DNA of 64,000 nt from CAIKZZ01 sp037443765 (GCA_037443765.1 JBBINS010000001.1:248001-312000), one strand, 5' to 3'; positions 16,370-26,684 are shown, counted from the first letter of the stretch. Numbers and translations are program-made. The notes: generated by a model from the sequence alone, not told the origin.

Positions 16370-17254
16370 GACGGGCCCTCCCAGGTGCGGCGTTCGAATC
16401 TGGTGCTGGCAGGCGAGAGTTCGGCCAGGGCTTACCCGTTCTGAGCCAGCGCTTCCGGGTAGAACCAGCCGCCTCATCACCTGCCTGCGTGAGTGACTCT
16501 ACGACGATGGTCGGTGGACCGGAAGCAACGGAAGGGCTCGCCGACGTGACGAGGTCATCAGTTCCGCGCAGCGTCTCGGTTATGACCAGTCGCGGCGGGA
16601 TTTACGCGCTCGCGGGACGCCGCGCCGGCGCGAACGCGAACTGTTACTACCTTGCGTCGCTCCGTCCGGCGACCGCCGGCGCCCGGTCCGCACGTGCTGA
16701 TGGAGGCTCACACGCTTCGGTGGCGCACCGGGCTTTTCGCCGGCACGGCGCGCGCCGCCGCGCCGGTGCCCGAAGTGCGCGGACCGGCATCTTGAGCAAC
16801 TGGTATCGCCACCCGCGAGCGGCAGTCGCGGGGCGTCGAGCGAACGAATGCGGTTGTCCCTGCGCGCCGGTGCCGCTCCGGATGCTTCCGCGGCAGCGAC
16901 GATCCCCACCGCATGCCAGCGACGCCGGGTGGGCCGAACGAGGGCCGGCGATTCCGCCTTGTCACCCTTGTAGATGAACACAGGCCATCCTCTGCGTGTG
17001 CCGTCCTCGGGCCACGCCCTCCCAGCTCCGGCCGAGTCGCGCGGTCGGATTCACAAAGGAGCGTATCGCGCGATCGGCGCCGGAGGACTTGCCGAGCGCG
17101 TCACGTTCGCGGCCGCTTCACTGCGGCGCGGTCGGGCGAGTCCTGCGCGGCAGGCTGCGGCGCTGCATGGTCGCCCGGCGCGGCGCTTCGGGACGCGCCG
17201 CCGACTTCCGGCTGCAACCCGCTACAATGACTCGTCGTAAAGCGGAGTCCGACG
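16370..17254. other. 885 bases without a convincing gene
   Basis: No reading frame in this stretch shows both a ribosome site and protein-like composition. The sequence looks more irregular than the coding DNA on either side and may be decayed gene remnants or a regulatory/RNA region. The right end holds the promoter of the MscS gene, with TACAAT at 17223-17228. Confidence 0.5.
17223..17228 (+). promoter_or_regulatory. Possible -10 box (TACAAT) of the MscS gene
   Basis: TACAAT lies 27 bases before the ATG of the channel gene in otherwise GC-rich DNA. No good -35 box is seen 16-18 bases upstream, so the promoter would need an activator or an extended contact. Confidence 0.35.
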
Positions 17255-18079
17255 ATGGAAAAGGATCTGACCGCGCTCAATCACGCTAAGACCGTACTGC
17301 TGGAGATGGCGCTCAAGTTCGGCCCGAAGCTCGTGGTGGCGCTCCTGATCCTGGGGGCCGGCGCGATAATCGGGCGCTGGCTGGGCCGGGCAACGGAGCG
17401 TGGGCTCCTCAAGCTCGAATTCGAGCCGCCGGTCCGTCTGTTGTTCGTGCGCCTGGTCCGCGTCGTGATCTTTGGCCTGTTCGCGATCCTCGCGCTGCAG
17501 AACCTCGGCGTCGAACTGCTGCCGCTGATCGCCGGCCTCAGCGTCGCCGGCGCGGGCATCGCGCTGGCCACGCAGGGCGTCCTCAGCAACGTCGTCGCCG
17601 GTCTGACGATCATCTTCACGAAGCCGTACCGCGTCGGCGACTACATCGAGATCGTCGGGGTGCAGGGACTGGTCGAGGCGATCAACCTGTTCAGCACGAC
17701 GCTGCTGCACGCGGACCGATCGCGGGTCGTCGTGCCGAACCGCAAGATCGTCGGCGAGATCCTCCACAACTACGGACGCATCCGCCAGGCGGAAGTGATG
17801 GTCGGCGTCGGCTACGACGTGGACGTTCCGCAGGCGGTCGCGGTGATCCGTGATCTCGTCCTCGCCAATCCACGCGTGCTGCGCGACCCCGCGCCCGCGA
17901 TCGGCGTCGCGGCGCTCGGCGACTCCGCCGTCCAGATCGCCGTCAAGCCGTGGGTATCGGTCGACGACTACGGCGACGTGGGTGGCGAGCTCAACGTCGC
18001 TATCGTCGATGCCTGCCGACGCCGTGGCATCTCGATTCCGTTTCCGCAGCGCGAGGTGCGGTTGATCGGCGGCGCCTGA
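17255..18079 (+). CDS. MscS-type small-conductance mechanosensitive channel
   Basis: 274 residues, close to E. coli MscS (286). Three transmembrane helices: about 20-45, 60-85 and the pore-lining Gly/Ala-rich TM3 near 90-125 (LLPLIAGLSVAGAGIALATQ). The beta domain follows with IIFTKPYRVGDYIEI and the conserved VVVPNRKIVGEILHNY segment, then the C-terminal alpha/beta cage. It opens under membrane tension to release solutes during osmotic downshock. GCGGAG precedes the ATG. The gene stands alone and converges with the BKACE gene. Confidence 0.92.
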   Translation: MEKDLTALNHAKTVLLEMALKFGPKLVVALLILGAGAIIGRWLGRATERGLLKLEFEPPVRLLFVRLVRVVIFGLFAILALQNLGVELLPLIAGLSVAGAGIALATQGVLSNVVAGLTIIFTKPYRVGDYIEIVGVQGLVEAINLFSTTLLHADRSRVVVPNRKIVGEILHNYGRIRQAEVMVGVGYDVDVPQAVAVIRDLVLANPRVLRDPAPAIGVAALGDSAVQIAVKPWVSVDDYGDVGGELNVAIVDACRRRGISIPFPQREVRLIGGA

Positions 18080-18101
18080 CCGGCGCGCCGCGAGGGACGC
18101 T

Positions 18102-18959
18102 TCAGACGCCCAGAATCTCCCGCGCCTCGGCGGGGCTCGCAACGTCGCGCCCGGCGTCGCGCGCAATGCGGACGAGCGCCTCGATCAGCGCGCCGTTGCT
18201 CGTCGCCTTGGTCCCGTCGGGCAGGTAGAACGTGTCCTCGAGGCCCGTGCGGAGGTTGCCGCCGAGCTCCGCCGCCCGGCGATGCAGCGCCCAAATCGGC
18301 GCCCGGCCGATCGCAGTGACCTGCCAGGTCGAGCTCGGCACGACGAGACGTGCGAGGATCGGCAGCAGTTCCGGATCCGCCGGCATACCCGACTCGACGC
18401 CCATGACGAAGTTGTAGTCGAGGTGTCCGGCATAGAGCCCGGTGCGCGCGTACATCCCAACGCAGCGCACGATGCCGACGTCGAAGCACTCGAACTCCGG
18501 CAGCGCCCCGGTCTCCGCCATCGCGGCGAGGAAGGCCTGCACCTTCTCGACCGGGTTGTCGAACAGCATCGGCCGCCACGCCCACGTGCCGTCGCCGCGT
18601 GCCTTGAGGTAGTTCAGCGAGCCCGCGTTGCAGGCCGCGATCTCCGGCCGGACCGCGCGCATGCATGCCACCGGCCCCGCGATGTCCGGGCCCACGACGC
18701 CGGTCGACTGGTTGAAGATCACGCCCGGGCAGCTTTCGCGGATCGCCGCCGCGATCTCGAGCGCGACGGCTGGCTCCCACGAAGGCAGGTGGCCCTTGCC
18801 CGGCGCCTGCTGCCGGAAGTGGACGTGCATGACCGAGGCACCGGCGTCGTACGCGGCGCGCGCCTCGCGCGCCATTTCCTTCGGCGTCACGGGGACGCGG
18901 TGCTGTTCGGGATCGGTGAGCACGCCCGTGAGCGCGCAGGTGACGACGGCCTTGGTCAT
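18102..18959 (-). CDS. BKACE family beta-keto acid cleavage enzyme (DUF849)
   Basis: 285 residues. TIM-barrel with the zinc-binding pair His45 and His47 in MHVHFR, the family FNQSTGVVG segment near 93, and TGLEDTFYLPDG near 240. BKACE enzymes condense a beta-keto acid with acetyl-CoA and release acetoacetate plus a new acyl-CoA. The start overlaps the stop of the biotin carboxylase gene as TGATG, so it is the last gene of the leftward six-gene operon. A BKACE in place of the HMG-CoA lyase usual for leucine- or terpene-type pathways is notable; it could handle the keto acid made later in the pathway. Substrate unknown. Confidence 0.9.
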   Translation of the reverse strand: MTKAVVTCALTGVLTDPEQHRVPVTPKEMAREARAAYDAGASVMHVHFRQQAPGKGHLPSWEPAVALEIAAAIRESCPGVIFNQSTGVVGPDIAGPVACMRAVRPEIAACNAGSLNYLKARGDGTWAWRPMLFDNPVEKVQAFLAAMAETGALPEFECFDVGIVRCVGMYARTGLYAGHLDYNFVMGVESGMPADPELLPILARLVVPSSTWQVTAIGRAPIWALHRRAAELGGNLRTGLEDTFYLPDGTKATSNGALIEALVRIARDAGRDVASPAEAREILGV

Positions 18960-20959
18960 CAGGGGCCTCGCTCGAAACGAACCAGCGCCTGGCCGGGGGC
19001 GACCTGTTCACCGACCCGGACCTCGACGGTGCGCACGCGGCCCGGCCGTGCGGCGCGGACCTCGTGCTCCATCTTCATCGCCTCGAGGACGAGGAGTCGC
19101 TGCCCGGCGACGACTTCCGCGCCCTCGGTCACGGCAACCTCGATGACGCGGCCGTTGATCGCCGCACGCGCGTCGCCGCCCGCGGCCGCGGCCGGGTCCG
19201 CGGGCAGCAGCGCAACGCGGCGCCTGCAATCGAAGCGGTAGTCGCCAGCGTGAGTGTGCAGCCAGAGCGAGCGGCCGCGCCACACGTAGCGATACGGGAT
19301 GGCCCGGCCGTCCAGGTCGACCTCGCCGTCGACGCGCTCCGCCACAGGCTGGCCCTGCAGGCGGGCCCGCTCGTCGCCATGCTCGAGCAGGGCGCCCGTG
19401 ACCGAGAGGACCGCACGGCCGGAGCGCGACCGCTCGTGCCCGCGGAGCACCTGCGGCCCATCCCAGTCGAGCCTCCAGGGCACGGGCAGGGGCCGGCCGA
19501 TGCCCCAGCTCCGCCAGGCGTCGGCGATGGCCGCGCCCTCGGGAGCCGCGGCGACCGACAGCCACGCGGCGAGCCACCAGACGGCCGGGTCCGGTGGTTT
19601 CGCACGGGCGGCCCGGTCCGCAAAATGCCGGTCGATGAACGCCGTCGAGACGTCGGCGCCGTCCGCGAACGCCGGATGGCGCAGGACCCGGGCGAGGAAG
19701 GCGCGGTTGGATGGCACGCCGAGCAGTACCGTGCGGTCGAGGGCGCGCGCGAGACGCTCGACCGCCTCGGCGCGCGTCGCGCCGTGCGCGATCACTTTCG
19801 CGAGCATCGAGTCGTAGAACGGCGTCACCGCCAGTCCCGGCGCGAGCGCGTGGTCGCAACGGGTCAGTTCGTCGCAGCGCCAGTCAAGCACTTCGCCGAG
19901 GCGTGGCAGGAAGTCGTCGGCGGGCTCCTCGGCACAGAGTCGCACCTCGACTGCGTGCCCGGTCAGGTGCAGGTCGCCCTGCGCGAGCGGCAGCGGCTCA
20001 CCGCGCGCGATCCGCAGCTGCAACTCAACGAGGTCGAGGCCTGTGACGAGCTCCGTCACCGGATGCTCGACCTGCAGCCGCGTGTTCATCTCCATGAAGT
20101 AGAAGCGGCCGGTACGCTCGAGCAGGAACTCGACCGTGCCGGCGCTCACGTAGCCGATCTCGCGGGCGACGGCGACCGCCGCCTGTCCCATGCGCTCGCG
20201 CAGCGCCGGGTCGACTGCGGGCGACGGTGCCTCCTCGACGATCTTCTGGTGGCGGCGCTGCACCGAGCAGTCGCGCTCGCCGAGGTGGATGATGCCGCCG
20301 GCGCTGTCCGCGAGCACCTGGATCTCGACGTGACGGGGCTCGACGATCGCGCGCTCGAGGATCAGGCGACCATCGCCGAACGCTTTCGCGGCCTCGGAGG
20401 CGGCGGCGCGCAGTGCCGCCGGCAGCTCAACTGCCGAGGCAACGAGCCGCATGCCGCGGCCGCCGCCACCCGCGGCGGCCTTGACCATGATGGGAAAGCC
20501 GATGCGGCTGGCCGCGGCGCCGAGCGCAGCCTCGTCCTGGTTGTCGCCGTCGTAGCCGGGGACGACCGGGATGCCCGCCGCGGCCATGCGCTGGCGGGCG
20601 CGGGCCTTGTCGCCCATCGCCGCGATCGCCGCCGGTGGCGGACCGACGAAGACCAGTCCGGCCGCCGCGACCGACGCGGCGAAAGCAGGGTTCTCCGCGA
20701 GGAAACCGTAACCGGGATGGATCGCATCCGCCTGAGACGCGCGCGCGGCCGCGATGATGCGCTCGATCAGCAGGTAGGAGTCGGCGGGTGTTTCGCCACC
20801 GATTGCCACCGACTCGTCGCAGGCGCCGACGTGGGGGCTGCCGCGGTCCGCGTCCGAATACACCGCGATAGTCGTGATGCCCATGCGGCGCGCGCTGCGC
20901 GCGATGCGTGCGGCGATCTCGCCGCGATTGGCGATCAGGAGGCGCGCGAGCGTCGTCAC
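18959..20959 (-). CDS. Biotin-dependent acyl-CoA carboxylase, alpha (biotin carboxylase/BCCP) subunit
   Basis: 666 residues from a GTG that overlaps the hydratase stop (GTGA). Biotin carboxylase N domain (1-110, LLIANRGEIAARI), ATP-grasp (115-320) with Gly loop KAAAGGGGRGM and FYFMEMNTRLQVEHPVTE, given as EMNTRLQVEHPV, carboxylase C domain (335-440), a BT-type linker, and a biotinyl domain at the end with EAMKMEHE, Lys629 being the biotin carrier. It carboxylates biotin with ATP and bicarbonate for the carboxyltransferase encoded three genes upstream. Size and order match the 3-methylcrotonyl-CoA (LiuD) and geranyl-CoA (AtuF) alpha subunits. Confidence 0.92.
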   Translation of the reverse strand: MTTLARLLIANRGEIAARIARSARRMGITTIAVYSDADRGSPHVGACDESVAIGGETPADSYLLIERIIAAARASQADAIHPGYGFLAENPAFAASVAAAGLVFVGPPPAAIAAMGDKARARQRMAAAGIPVVPGYDGDNQDEAALGAAASRIGFPIMVKAAAGGGGRGMRLVASAVELPAALRAAASEAAKAFGDGRLILERAIVEPRHVEIQVLADSAGGIIHLGERDCSVQRRHQKIVEEAPSPAVDPALRERMGQAAVAVAREIGYVSAGTVEFLLERTGRFYFMEMNTRLQVEHPVTELVTGLDLVELQLRIARGEPLPLAQGDLHLTGHAVEVRLCAEEPADDFLPRLGEVLDWRCDELTRCDHALAPGLAVTPFYDSMLAKVIAHGATRAEAVERLARALDRTVLLGVPSNRAFLARVLRHPAFADGADVSTAFIDRHFADRAARAKPPDPAVWWLAAWLSVAAAPEGAAIADAWRSWGIGRPLPVPWRLDWDGPQVLRGHERSRSGRAVLSVTGALLEHGDERARLQGQPVAERVDGEVDLDGRAIPYRYVWRGRSLWLHTHAGDYRFDCRRRVALLPADPAAAAGGDARAAINGRVIEVAVTEGAEVVAGQRLLVLEAMKMEHEVRAARPGRVRTVEVRVGEQVAPGQALVRFERGP

Positions 20960-21798
20960 AGGAATTCCGGGAGCATCGGGGCGCCCGCGCCCTGCCAGGC
21001 CGGCGCCCGCTTCTGGCGGGCCGCCGCGATGCCCTCGCGCGCGCCGCCGTGATGCAGGAGCGACGCGAACTCGAGCGCCGCCGAATCGAGCGTCGCCCCG
21101 AGGGAGTTCGCGATCGCGAGCCCCACGATGCGCTTGGTCGCGCGCACGGCCGCCGGTTCCGCCGCCGCGAGCATCCTCAGGTCCGCGGCGAGCGCCTTGC
21201 GCAGGTCCGACGCGGGGACCACCAGATCCACGAGGCCCGCGTCGAGGGCCGCTGTCGCTGCCAACCGGGATGCCGCGAGCATCAGCCAGCGGCCGCGCAT
21301 GGCCCCGGCGCGGCGGACGATGAACGGCGCGATCTGCGCAGGGGCGACGCCAAGCGTCACCTCGGGCATCGCGAGGACGGCATCGTCGGCGGCCAGAACC
21401 CGGTCGCAGGCCGCCGCGAGCCCGCAGCCACCGCCGATCGCGGCGCCCGTCACGACCGCGACGGTCGGCACCGGGAGCGCGACGAGCTGCTCGAGCAGGG
21501 CGCCGAACCGCCGGTTGTGGCGCACGACCGGGTCGTCGCACGCGGGCGCCGCGGTGGTGAGCAGGCTCTCGAAGCCGGACAAGTCGGCGCCCGCGCAGAA
21601 GTTGCCGCCGGCGCCGCTGAGAACGAGGGCGCGCGCATCGGGATCCGCCGCGACGCGGTGGAGCACCTCGCCGAGCGCGGTCACGACCTCGTCCGTAAGC
21701 GCGTTGCGCTTTTCGGGCCGTCGGATGCACGCAAACCAGAAGCCATCCGCGCGCTCGACCAGCAGGTCGGCAGCCTTGGGGGAGCCGTGGTCGTTCAT
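20956..21798 (-). CDS. Enoyl-CoA hydratase/isomerase family protein
   Basis: 280 residues from the ATG at 21798 (GAGGAATCG upstream). Crotonase fold: oxyanion-hole segments LSGAGGNFCAGADLSGF, near 65, and VVTGAAIGGGCGLAAACD near 120. Acidic Glu in MPEVTLGVAP near 155 corresponds to a catalytic hydratase Glu. In the atu and liu operons the equivalent position encodes isohexenylglutaconyl-CoA hydratase (AtuE) or methylglutaconyl-CoA hydratase (LiuC), acting on the carboxylase product. Eleven bases separate it from the acyl-CoA dehydrogenase gene upstream and it overlaps the next gene. Confidence 0.9.
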   Translation of the reverse strand: MNDHGSPKAADLLVERADGFWFACIRRPEKRNALTDEVVTALGEVLHRVAADPDARALVLSGAGGNFCAGADLSGFESLLTTAAPACDDPVVRHNRRFGALLEQLVALPVPTVAVVTGAAIGGGCGLAAACDRVLAADDAVLAMPEVTLGVAPAQIAPFIVRRAGAMRGRWLMLAASRLAATAALDAGLVDLVVPASDLRKALAADLRMLAAAEPAAVRATKRIVGLAIANSLGATLDSAALEFASLLHHGGAREGIAAARQKRAPAWQGAGAPMLPEFL

Positions 21799-21809
21799 CG
21801 ATTCCTCGC

Positions 21810-22961
<1,152 letters not shown>

Positions 22962-22975
22962 GCATCGTCTCCGGA

Positions 22976-24592
22976 TCAGGGGCGGGCGACGCCGAACGCG
23001 ATCGGACGCGTCGTGACGCGCTCGGCGCGGCGAAACAGGGCGAGTACGTAGGCGAGCAGACGGCGCGTCTCGCGCGGGTCGATGACGCCGTCGTCGAGCA
23101 TCCGGCCCGACGTGTAGAAGGCCGACGTCTGGCGGTCGAAGGTCTCGATGATGCGGGCGCGCATTGCGTCGATCTGGCCGCGGTCGGGCTCGGCGCCGCG
23201 CGCGCGCGCCGAGTCCTCCATGACGATGGCCATCGTCGTTGCGGCCTGCTCGGCGCCCATGACCGCGGTCCGGGCGTTCGGCCACGAGAACAGGAACCGC
23301 GGCGCGAAGCCGCGCCCGCACATGCCGTAGTTGCCGGCGCCGAATGACGCGCCGCATTGCACCGTCACTTGCGGCACCGTCGCGTTCGCGACCGCCTGGA
23401 TCATCTTCGAGCCGTGCTTGATCATGCCGGCGCGCTCCGCCTCGGTGCCGACCAGATATCCGGTCGTGTTCTGCAGGTAGACGAGCGGCAGGCCGCTCTG
23501 GCAGCACGTCTGTATGAAATGGGTCGCCTTGGCGGCGCCGGCCGGGTCGAGCGGCCCGTTGTTGCTCAGGATCCCGACCGCCATGCCGCAGATGTCGGCG
23601 TGCACGCAGACGGTACCCGCGCCGTAGGCGGCCTTGAACTCCAGGAACTCGGATGCATCGGTGAGCCGCGCGATCACCTCGCGCATGTCCACGGGCTTGC
23701 GCCCGTCGCGCGGCATCAGGCCCAGCAGGTCCTCCGCCGGGTAGCGCGGCGCGGGACCCTCCGGCAGCGGGACCTCGAACTGGCGCCAGCCGAGCCGTCC
23801 GACCAGCTCGCGCAGGATGCCGACGCCGTCGGCGTCGTCCTCGGCGACGTACTCGGCGAGCCCCGACACAGTCGCATGCATCGCCGCGCCGCCGAGGTCC
23901 TCCTCGGTGGCGATCTCGCCGGTCGCGGCCTTGAGCAGCGGCGGGCCGGCGAGGAACGCCCTGGCGCGGTTGCGCACCATGACCACGTAGTCGGACAGCC
24001 CGGGCATGTAGGCCCCTCCGGCCGTCGAGCTGCCGTGCACGAGCGTCAGGACCGGGATGCCGGCCGCCGACAGCCGCGCCAGCCGGCAGTAGTGCGAGCC
24101 GCCGCGGATGAAGTCCTCGACGCGGTACCGCAGCAGGTTGGCGCCGGCCGATTCGACGAGGTGGACGAACGGCAGGCGGTTCTCGAGCGCGAGCTGCTGG
24201 GCGCGCTGGAACTTCTCGAGCCCCATCGGCTGCAGGGCGCCGGCCTCGATCCCCGAATCGTCGACGACCACCATGCAGCAGGTGCCAGCGACGCTGCCGA
24301 TGCCGGCGATGCAGCCGCCGCCCGGCACCGAGCGCGCAGGATCGTCCACGTCGAGCAGGTAGCCGGCGAGCGGCGCCAGAGCGAGAAACGGTGCGCCGGC
24401 GTCGAGCAGCAGCCCGAGACGCTCCCGCGGCAGCAGCTGGTTGCGCTTCGCGAACCGCGGCCCGGAACGTGCCGACGCGGCTTCGGTCCGCGCCTCGAGC
24501 GCTCCGAGCTCGGCGAGCAGGCCGAGCATGTGCGCCCGGTTCTCGGCGAAGGCCGCGCTGCCGGTGGCGGCGGTGCTCTCGAATCCGGCCAT
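22976..24592 (-). CDS. Acyl-CoA carboxylase carboxyltransferase (beta) subunit, geranyl/methylcrotonyl type
   Basis: 538 residues. Two crotonase-like halves: N domain with LVESAGANLL, HGSSTAGGAYMPGLSDYVVM and LAGPPLLKAATGEIATEEDLGG, and C domain with LQNTTGYLVGTEAERAGMIK (split: LQNTTGYLVG, AERAGMIKHG) and CGASFGAGNYGMCGRGF. In methylcrotonyl-CoA carboxylases the segment between the VDSGGA box and the next helix carries PDRDHFGRIF; here it is about three residues shorter and reads FIRGGSHYCRLARLSA, which I associate with geranyl-CoA-type subunits with a wider pocket. That assignment is inference. It starts two bases after the SDR stop. Confidence 0.88.
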   Translation of the reverse strand: MAGFESTAATGSAAFAENRAHMLGLLAELGALEARTEAASARSGPRFAKRNQLLPRERLGLLLDAGAPFLALAPLAGYLLDVDDPARSVPGGGCIAGIGSVAGTCCMVVVDDSGIEAGALQPMGLEKFQRAQQLALENRLPFVHLVESAGANLLRYRVEDFIRGGSHYCRLARLSAAGIPVLTLVHGSSTAGGAYMPGLSDYVVMVRNRARAFLAGPPLLKAATGEIATEEDLGGAAMHATVSGLAEYVAEDDADGVGILRELVGRLGWRQFEVPLPEGPAPRYPAEDLLGLMPRDGRKPVDMREVIARLTDASEFLEFKAAYGAGTVCVHADICGMAVGILSNNGPLDPAGAAKATHFIQTCCQSGLPLVYLQNTTGYLVGTEAERAGMIKHGSKMIQAVANATVPQVTVQCGASFGAGNYGMCGRGFAPRFLFSWPNARTAVMGAEQAATTMAIVMEDSARARGAEPDRGQIDAMRARIIETFDRQTSAFYTSGRMLDDGVIDPRETRRLLAYVLALFRRAERVTTRPIAFGVARP

Positions 24593-24594
24593 GG

Positions 24595-25452
24595 TCAGTC
24601 GCCGGAGGCGCGCGGCTTGCGGCCGCGGTGAAAGCCGTCGTACGCGGGCGATGCCTGGCCGCCTCCGAGCGGCCAGTGACGGCGCGCGTTGGGCGCGGCG
24701 CCGTCGACGCGCAGGCAGGCTCCGGACACGAACGCGGCGGCTTCCGACAGCAGGAACACGACCGCGGCCGCGACCTCCGCCTCGGTGCCGAGCCGCTGCG
24801 CCGGCGTGTGCCGCGGCAGGCTGCGGATCATCGGCTGGAAGGCCTCCGGGTAAGAATCGAGTCCGCTCGAGTCGATCCAGCCGGGAGCCACCGCGTTGAC
24901 GCGCACCGGGGCCCACTCGCAGGCGGCGGTCTCGGTGAAGTTGAGCATGCCGGCACGTGCGGCCCCGCTGTGACCCATGCCGGGCATGCCGTTCCAGCAG
25001 TCGGCTGCCATGTTGACGATCGCGCCGCCGGCGGCGCGCATGCTCTGCACGTAGCACTCGCGGGCCATCAGGAAGCCGCCGGTGAGATTGGTGCCGACCA
25101 CGGCCTGCCAGCCGTTCGCCGAAATTTCTGCAAGCGGCGAGGGGAACTGACCGCCCGCGTTGTTGACGAGGCCGTGGACCCGCCCGTGCGTGGCGACCAC
25201 CCCTGCGACCGTGGCCCGAACCCCGGCTTCGTCGCGGATGTCGCAGGCGACGTGCTCGCACGCGCCGCCATCCGCGCGGATCTCTGCCTCGACGGCCGCG
25301 AGCTTGTCGGGCTTGCGCCCGACCAGCACGACGTGGGCGCCGAGCGCGGCGAGCTCGTGCGCGCAGCAGCGGCCGATACCGCTGCCGCCGCCGGTGACGA
25401 TCACGACGTGCTCCCGGAACAGTCCCGGGCGGAAGACGCTCTGGTACGGCAT
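24595..25452 (-). CDS. SDR family protein, enoyl-CoA reductase-like, with altered catalytic motif
   Basis: 285 residues. NADP-binding TGGGSGIGRCCAHELAALG at the N-terminus and NNAGG near 97. Where classical SDRs have YxxxK this protein has HSGAARAGM (His161, Arg166), the wording of the peroxisomal trans-2-enoyl-CoA reductase / 2,4-dienoyl-CoA reductase branch and of the AtuB/AtuG proteins. So it probably acts on a CoA thioester rather than as an alcohol dehydrogenase. It is the first gene of the leftward operon, reading away from the second acyl-CoA dehydrogenase and TetR genes; the TetR-type operator lies 15 bases upstream of the ATG. Confidence 0.87.
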   Translation of the reverse strand: MPYQSVFRPGLFREHVVIVTGGGSGIGRCCAHELAALGAHVVLVGRKPDKLAAVEAEIRADGGACEHVACDIRDEAGVRATVAGVVATHGRVHGLVNNAGGQFPSPLAEISANGWQAVVGTNLTGGFLMARECYVQSMRAAGGAIVNMAADCWNGMPGMGHSGAARAGMLNFTETAACEWAPVRVNAVAPGWIDSSGLDSYPEAFQPMIRSLPRHTPAQRLGTEAEVAAAVVFLLSEAAAFVSGACLRVDGAAPNARRHWPLGGGQASPAYDGFHRGRKPRASGD

Positions 25453-25466
25453 GGCCCGAGTTTAGA

Positions 25467-25482
25467 TCAAGCGCTTGCTTGA
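25467..25482. promoter_or_regulatory. TetR-type operator TCAAGC-N4-GCTTGA
   Basis: TCAAGCGCTTGCTTGA is a 16-bp inverted repeat in the 59-base gap between the divergent SDR operon and the acyl-CoA dehydrogenase/TetR pair. Its inner CAAGCGCTTG is itself palindromic. Dyads of CAAGC-N4-GCTTG shape are common TetR-family sites in acyl-CoA catabolic operons, so the TetR protein at 26681 probably represses both directions here. Confidence 0.6.
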
Positions 25483-25511
25483 ATAAAGAGGCTGGCCTAG
25501 GATCGGGCCCC

Positions 25512-26684
25512 GTGCAGGAATTGCGTCTCAACCCCGCCCTCTACGGTCCCGAGCACCGCGCATTCCGCGACACGGTGCGCCGTTTCGTGGCCCGCGAGAT
25601 CGCCCCCCACGTCCGCGAGTGGGATGAGGCGGAGTCCTTCCCGCGGTCGCTTTACCGGCGCGCGGCCGAGATCGGGCTGCTCGGACTCGGGTTTCCCGAG
25701 GAATACGGCGGGATCGCGGGGACCGACGCGTTCCATCGGTTCGTCGCGAGCCTCGAACTCGCGCAGTGCGGGTCGGGCGGGGTCGTGGCTTCGCTGATGT
25801 CGCACACGATCGGGGCGCCGCCAGTGCTCGCGCTCGGCAGCGCGGAACTCAAGGCGCGCGTGCTGCCGCCGGTGCTGCGCGGCGAGCGCATCGCGGCGCT
25901 GGCGATCACCGAGCCGTCCGGCGGCTCGGACGTCGCGGCGCTGCAGACGACCGCCGTCCGTGACGGCGACCACTACGTCGTCAACGGCGAGAAGACCTTC
26001 ATCACGTCCGGACTCCGCGCCGACTGCCTGACCGTGGCGGTTCGCACCGGCCCGCGAGCCGACGGCGCACGCGGCGTGTCGCTGCTGGTCGTCGACGGGA
26101 CCACGCCGGGGCTCGCGCGGACGCCGCTGCGCAAGATGGGCTGGTGGGCCTCGGACACCGCGCACCTGCGTTTCGACGGGTGCCGCGTGCCGGCGGGCAA
26201 TCTGCTCGGCGATCCGGGCGATGGCTTCCGCGCGATCATGCACAACTTCAACGCAGAGCGCTTCGCCATGGCGGCCAGCGCGCTCGGCTTCGGCTGGGTC
26301 TGCTACCAGGAGGCGCTCGGCTGGGCGCGCGACCGCAGGACCTTCGGCCAGCGGCTCGCGGATCACCAGGTCATCCGTCACCGGCTCGTCGACATGCTGG
26401 CGGGAATCGAGTCGACACGCGCGCTCGTCGAGGACACCGCGTGGCGGCTCGACCACACTCCGCCCGATGACGCCGCGCTCGTCGCGTCGGTCTGCCTGCT
26501 GAAGAACGTCGCGACCCGCGCGATGCAGTTCTGTGCGGATGCGGCCGTGCAGACGCTTGGCGGCATGGGATTCATGCGCGGCACGCACGCCGAGCGCATC
26601 TATCGCGAGGTCAAGGTCAACATGATCGGCGGCGGTGCCGAGGAGATCATGAAGGATCTGGCGGCGCGCCAGCTCGGTCTGTGA
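25512..26684 (+). CDS. Acyl-CoA dehydrogenase (second copy, divergent)
   Basis: About 390 residues from the GTG at 25512, with AGGA upstream; an in-frame TTG at 25479 lies inside the operator and is less likely. Motifs: LAITEPSGGSDVAALQTTAV near 130, FITSGLRADCLTV, RRTFGQRLADHQVIRHRLVD and the C-terminal GGMGFMRGTHAERIYREVK. It differs clearly from the dehydrogenase at 21810, so the two probably handle different chain lengths or successive steps. The TetR gene overlaps its stop (GTGA). Confidence 0.9.
   Translation: MQELRLNPALYGPEHRAFRDTVRRFVAREIAPHVREWDEAESFPRSLYRRAAEIGLLGLGFPEEYGGIAGTDAFHRFVASLELAQCGSGGVVASLMSHTIGAPPVLALGSAELKARVLPPVLRGERIAALAITEPSGGSDVAALQTTAVRDGDHYVVNGEKTFITSGLRADCLTVAVRTGPRADGARGVSLLVVDGTTPGLARTPLRKMGWWASDTAHLRFDGCRVPAGNLLGDPGDGFRAIMHNFNAERFAMAASALGFGWVCYQEALGWARDRRTFGQRLADHQVIRHRLVDMLAGIESTRALVEDTAWRLDHTPPDDAALVASVCLLKNVATRAMQFCADAAVQTLGGMGFMRGTHAERIYREVKVNMIGGGAEEIMKDLAARQLGL

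Noticed and set aside
16392..16400. GTTCGAATC, like a tRNA T-loop
   Set aside because: The flanking bases do not form a T-arm stem, and no acceptor, D or anticodon arm can be drawn around it.
15758..16444. A 228-codon frame on the plus strand in the gene-poor stretch
   Set aside because: Arg-rich, low complexity, no ribosome site and no family feature.
25459..25504. Promoter boxes around the TetR operator in both directions
   Set aside because: The best -10 matches fall within eight bases of the start codons, leaving no leader; only the operator itself is claimed.
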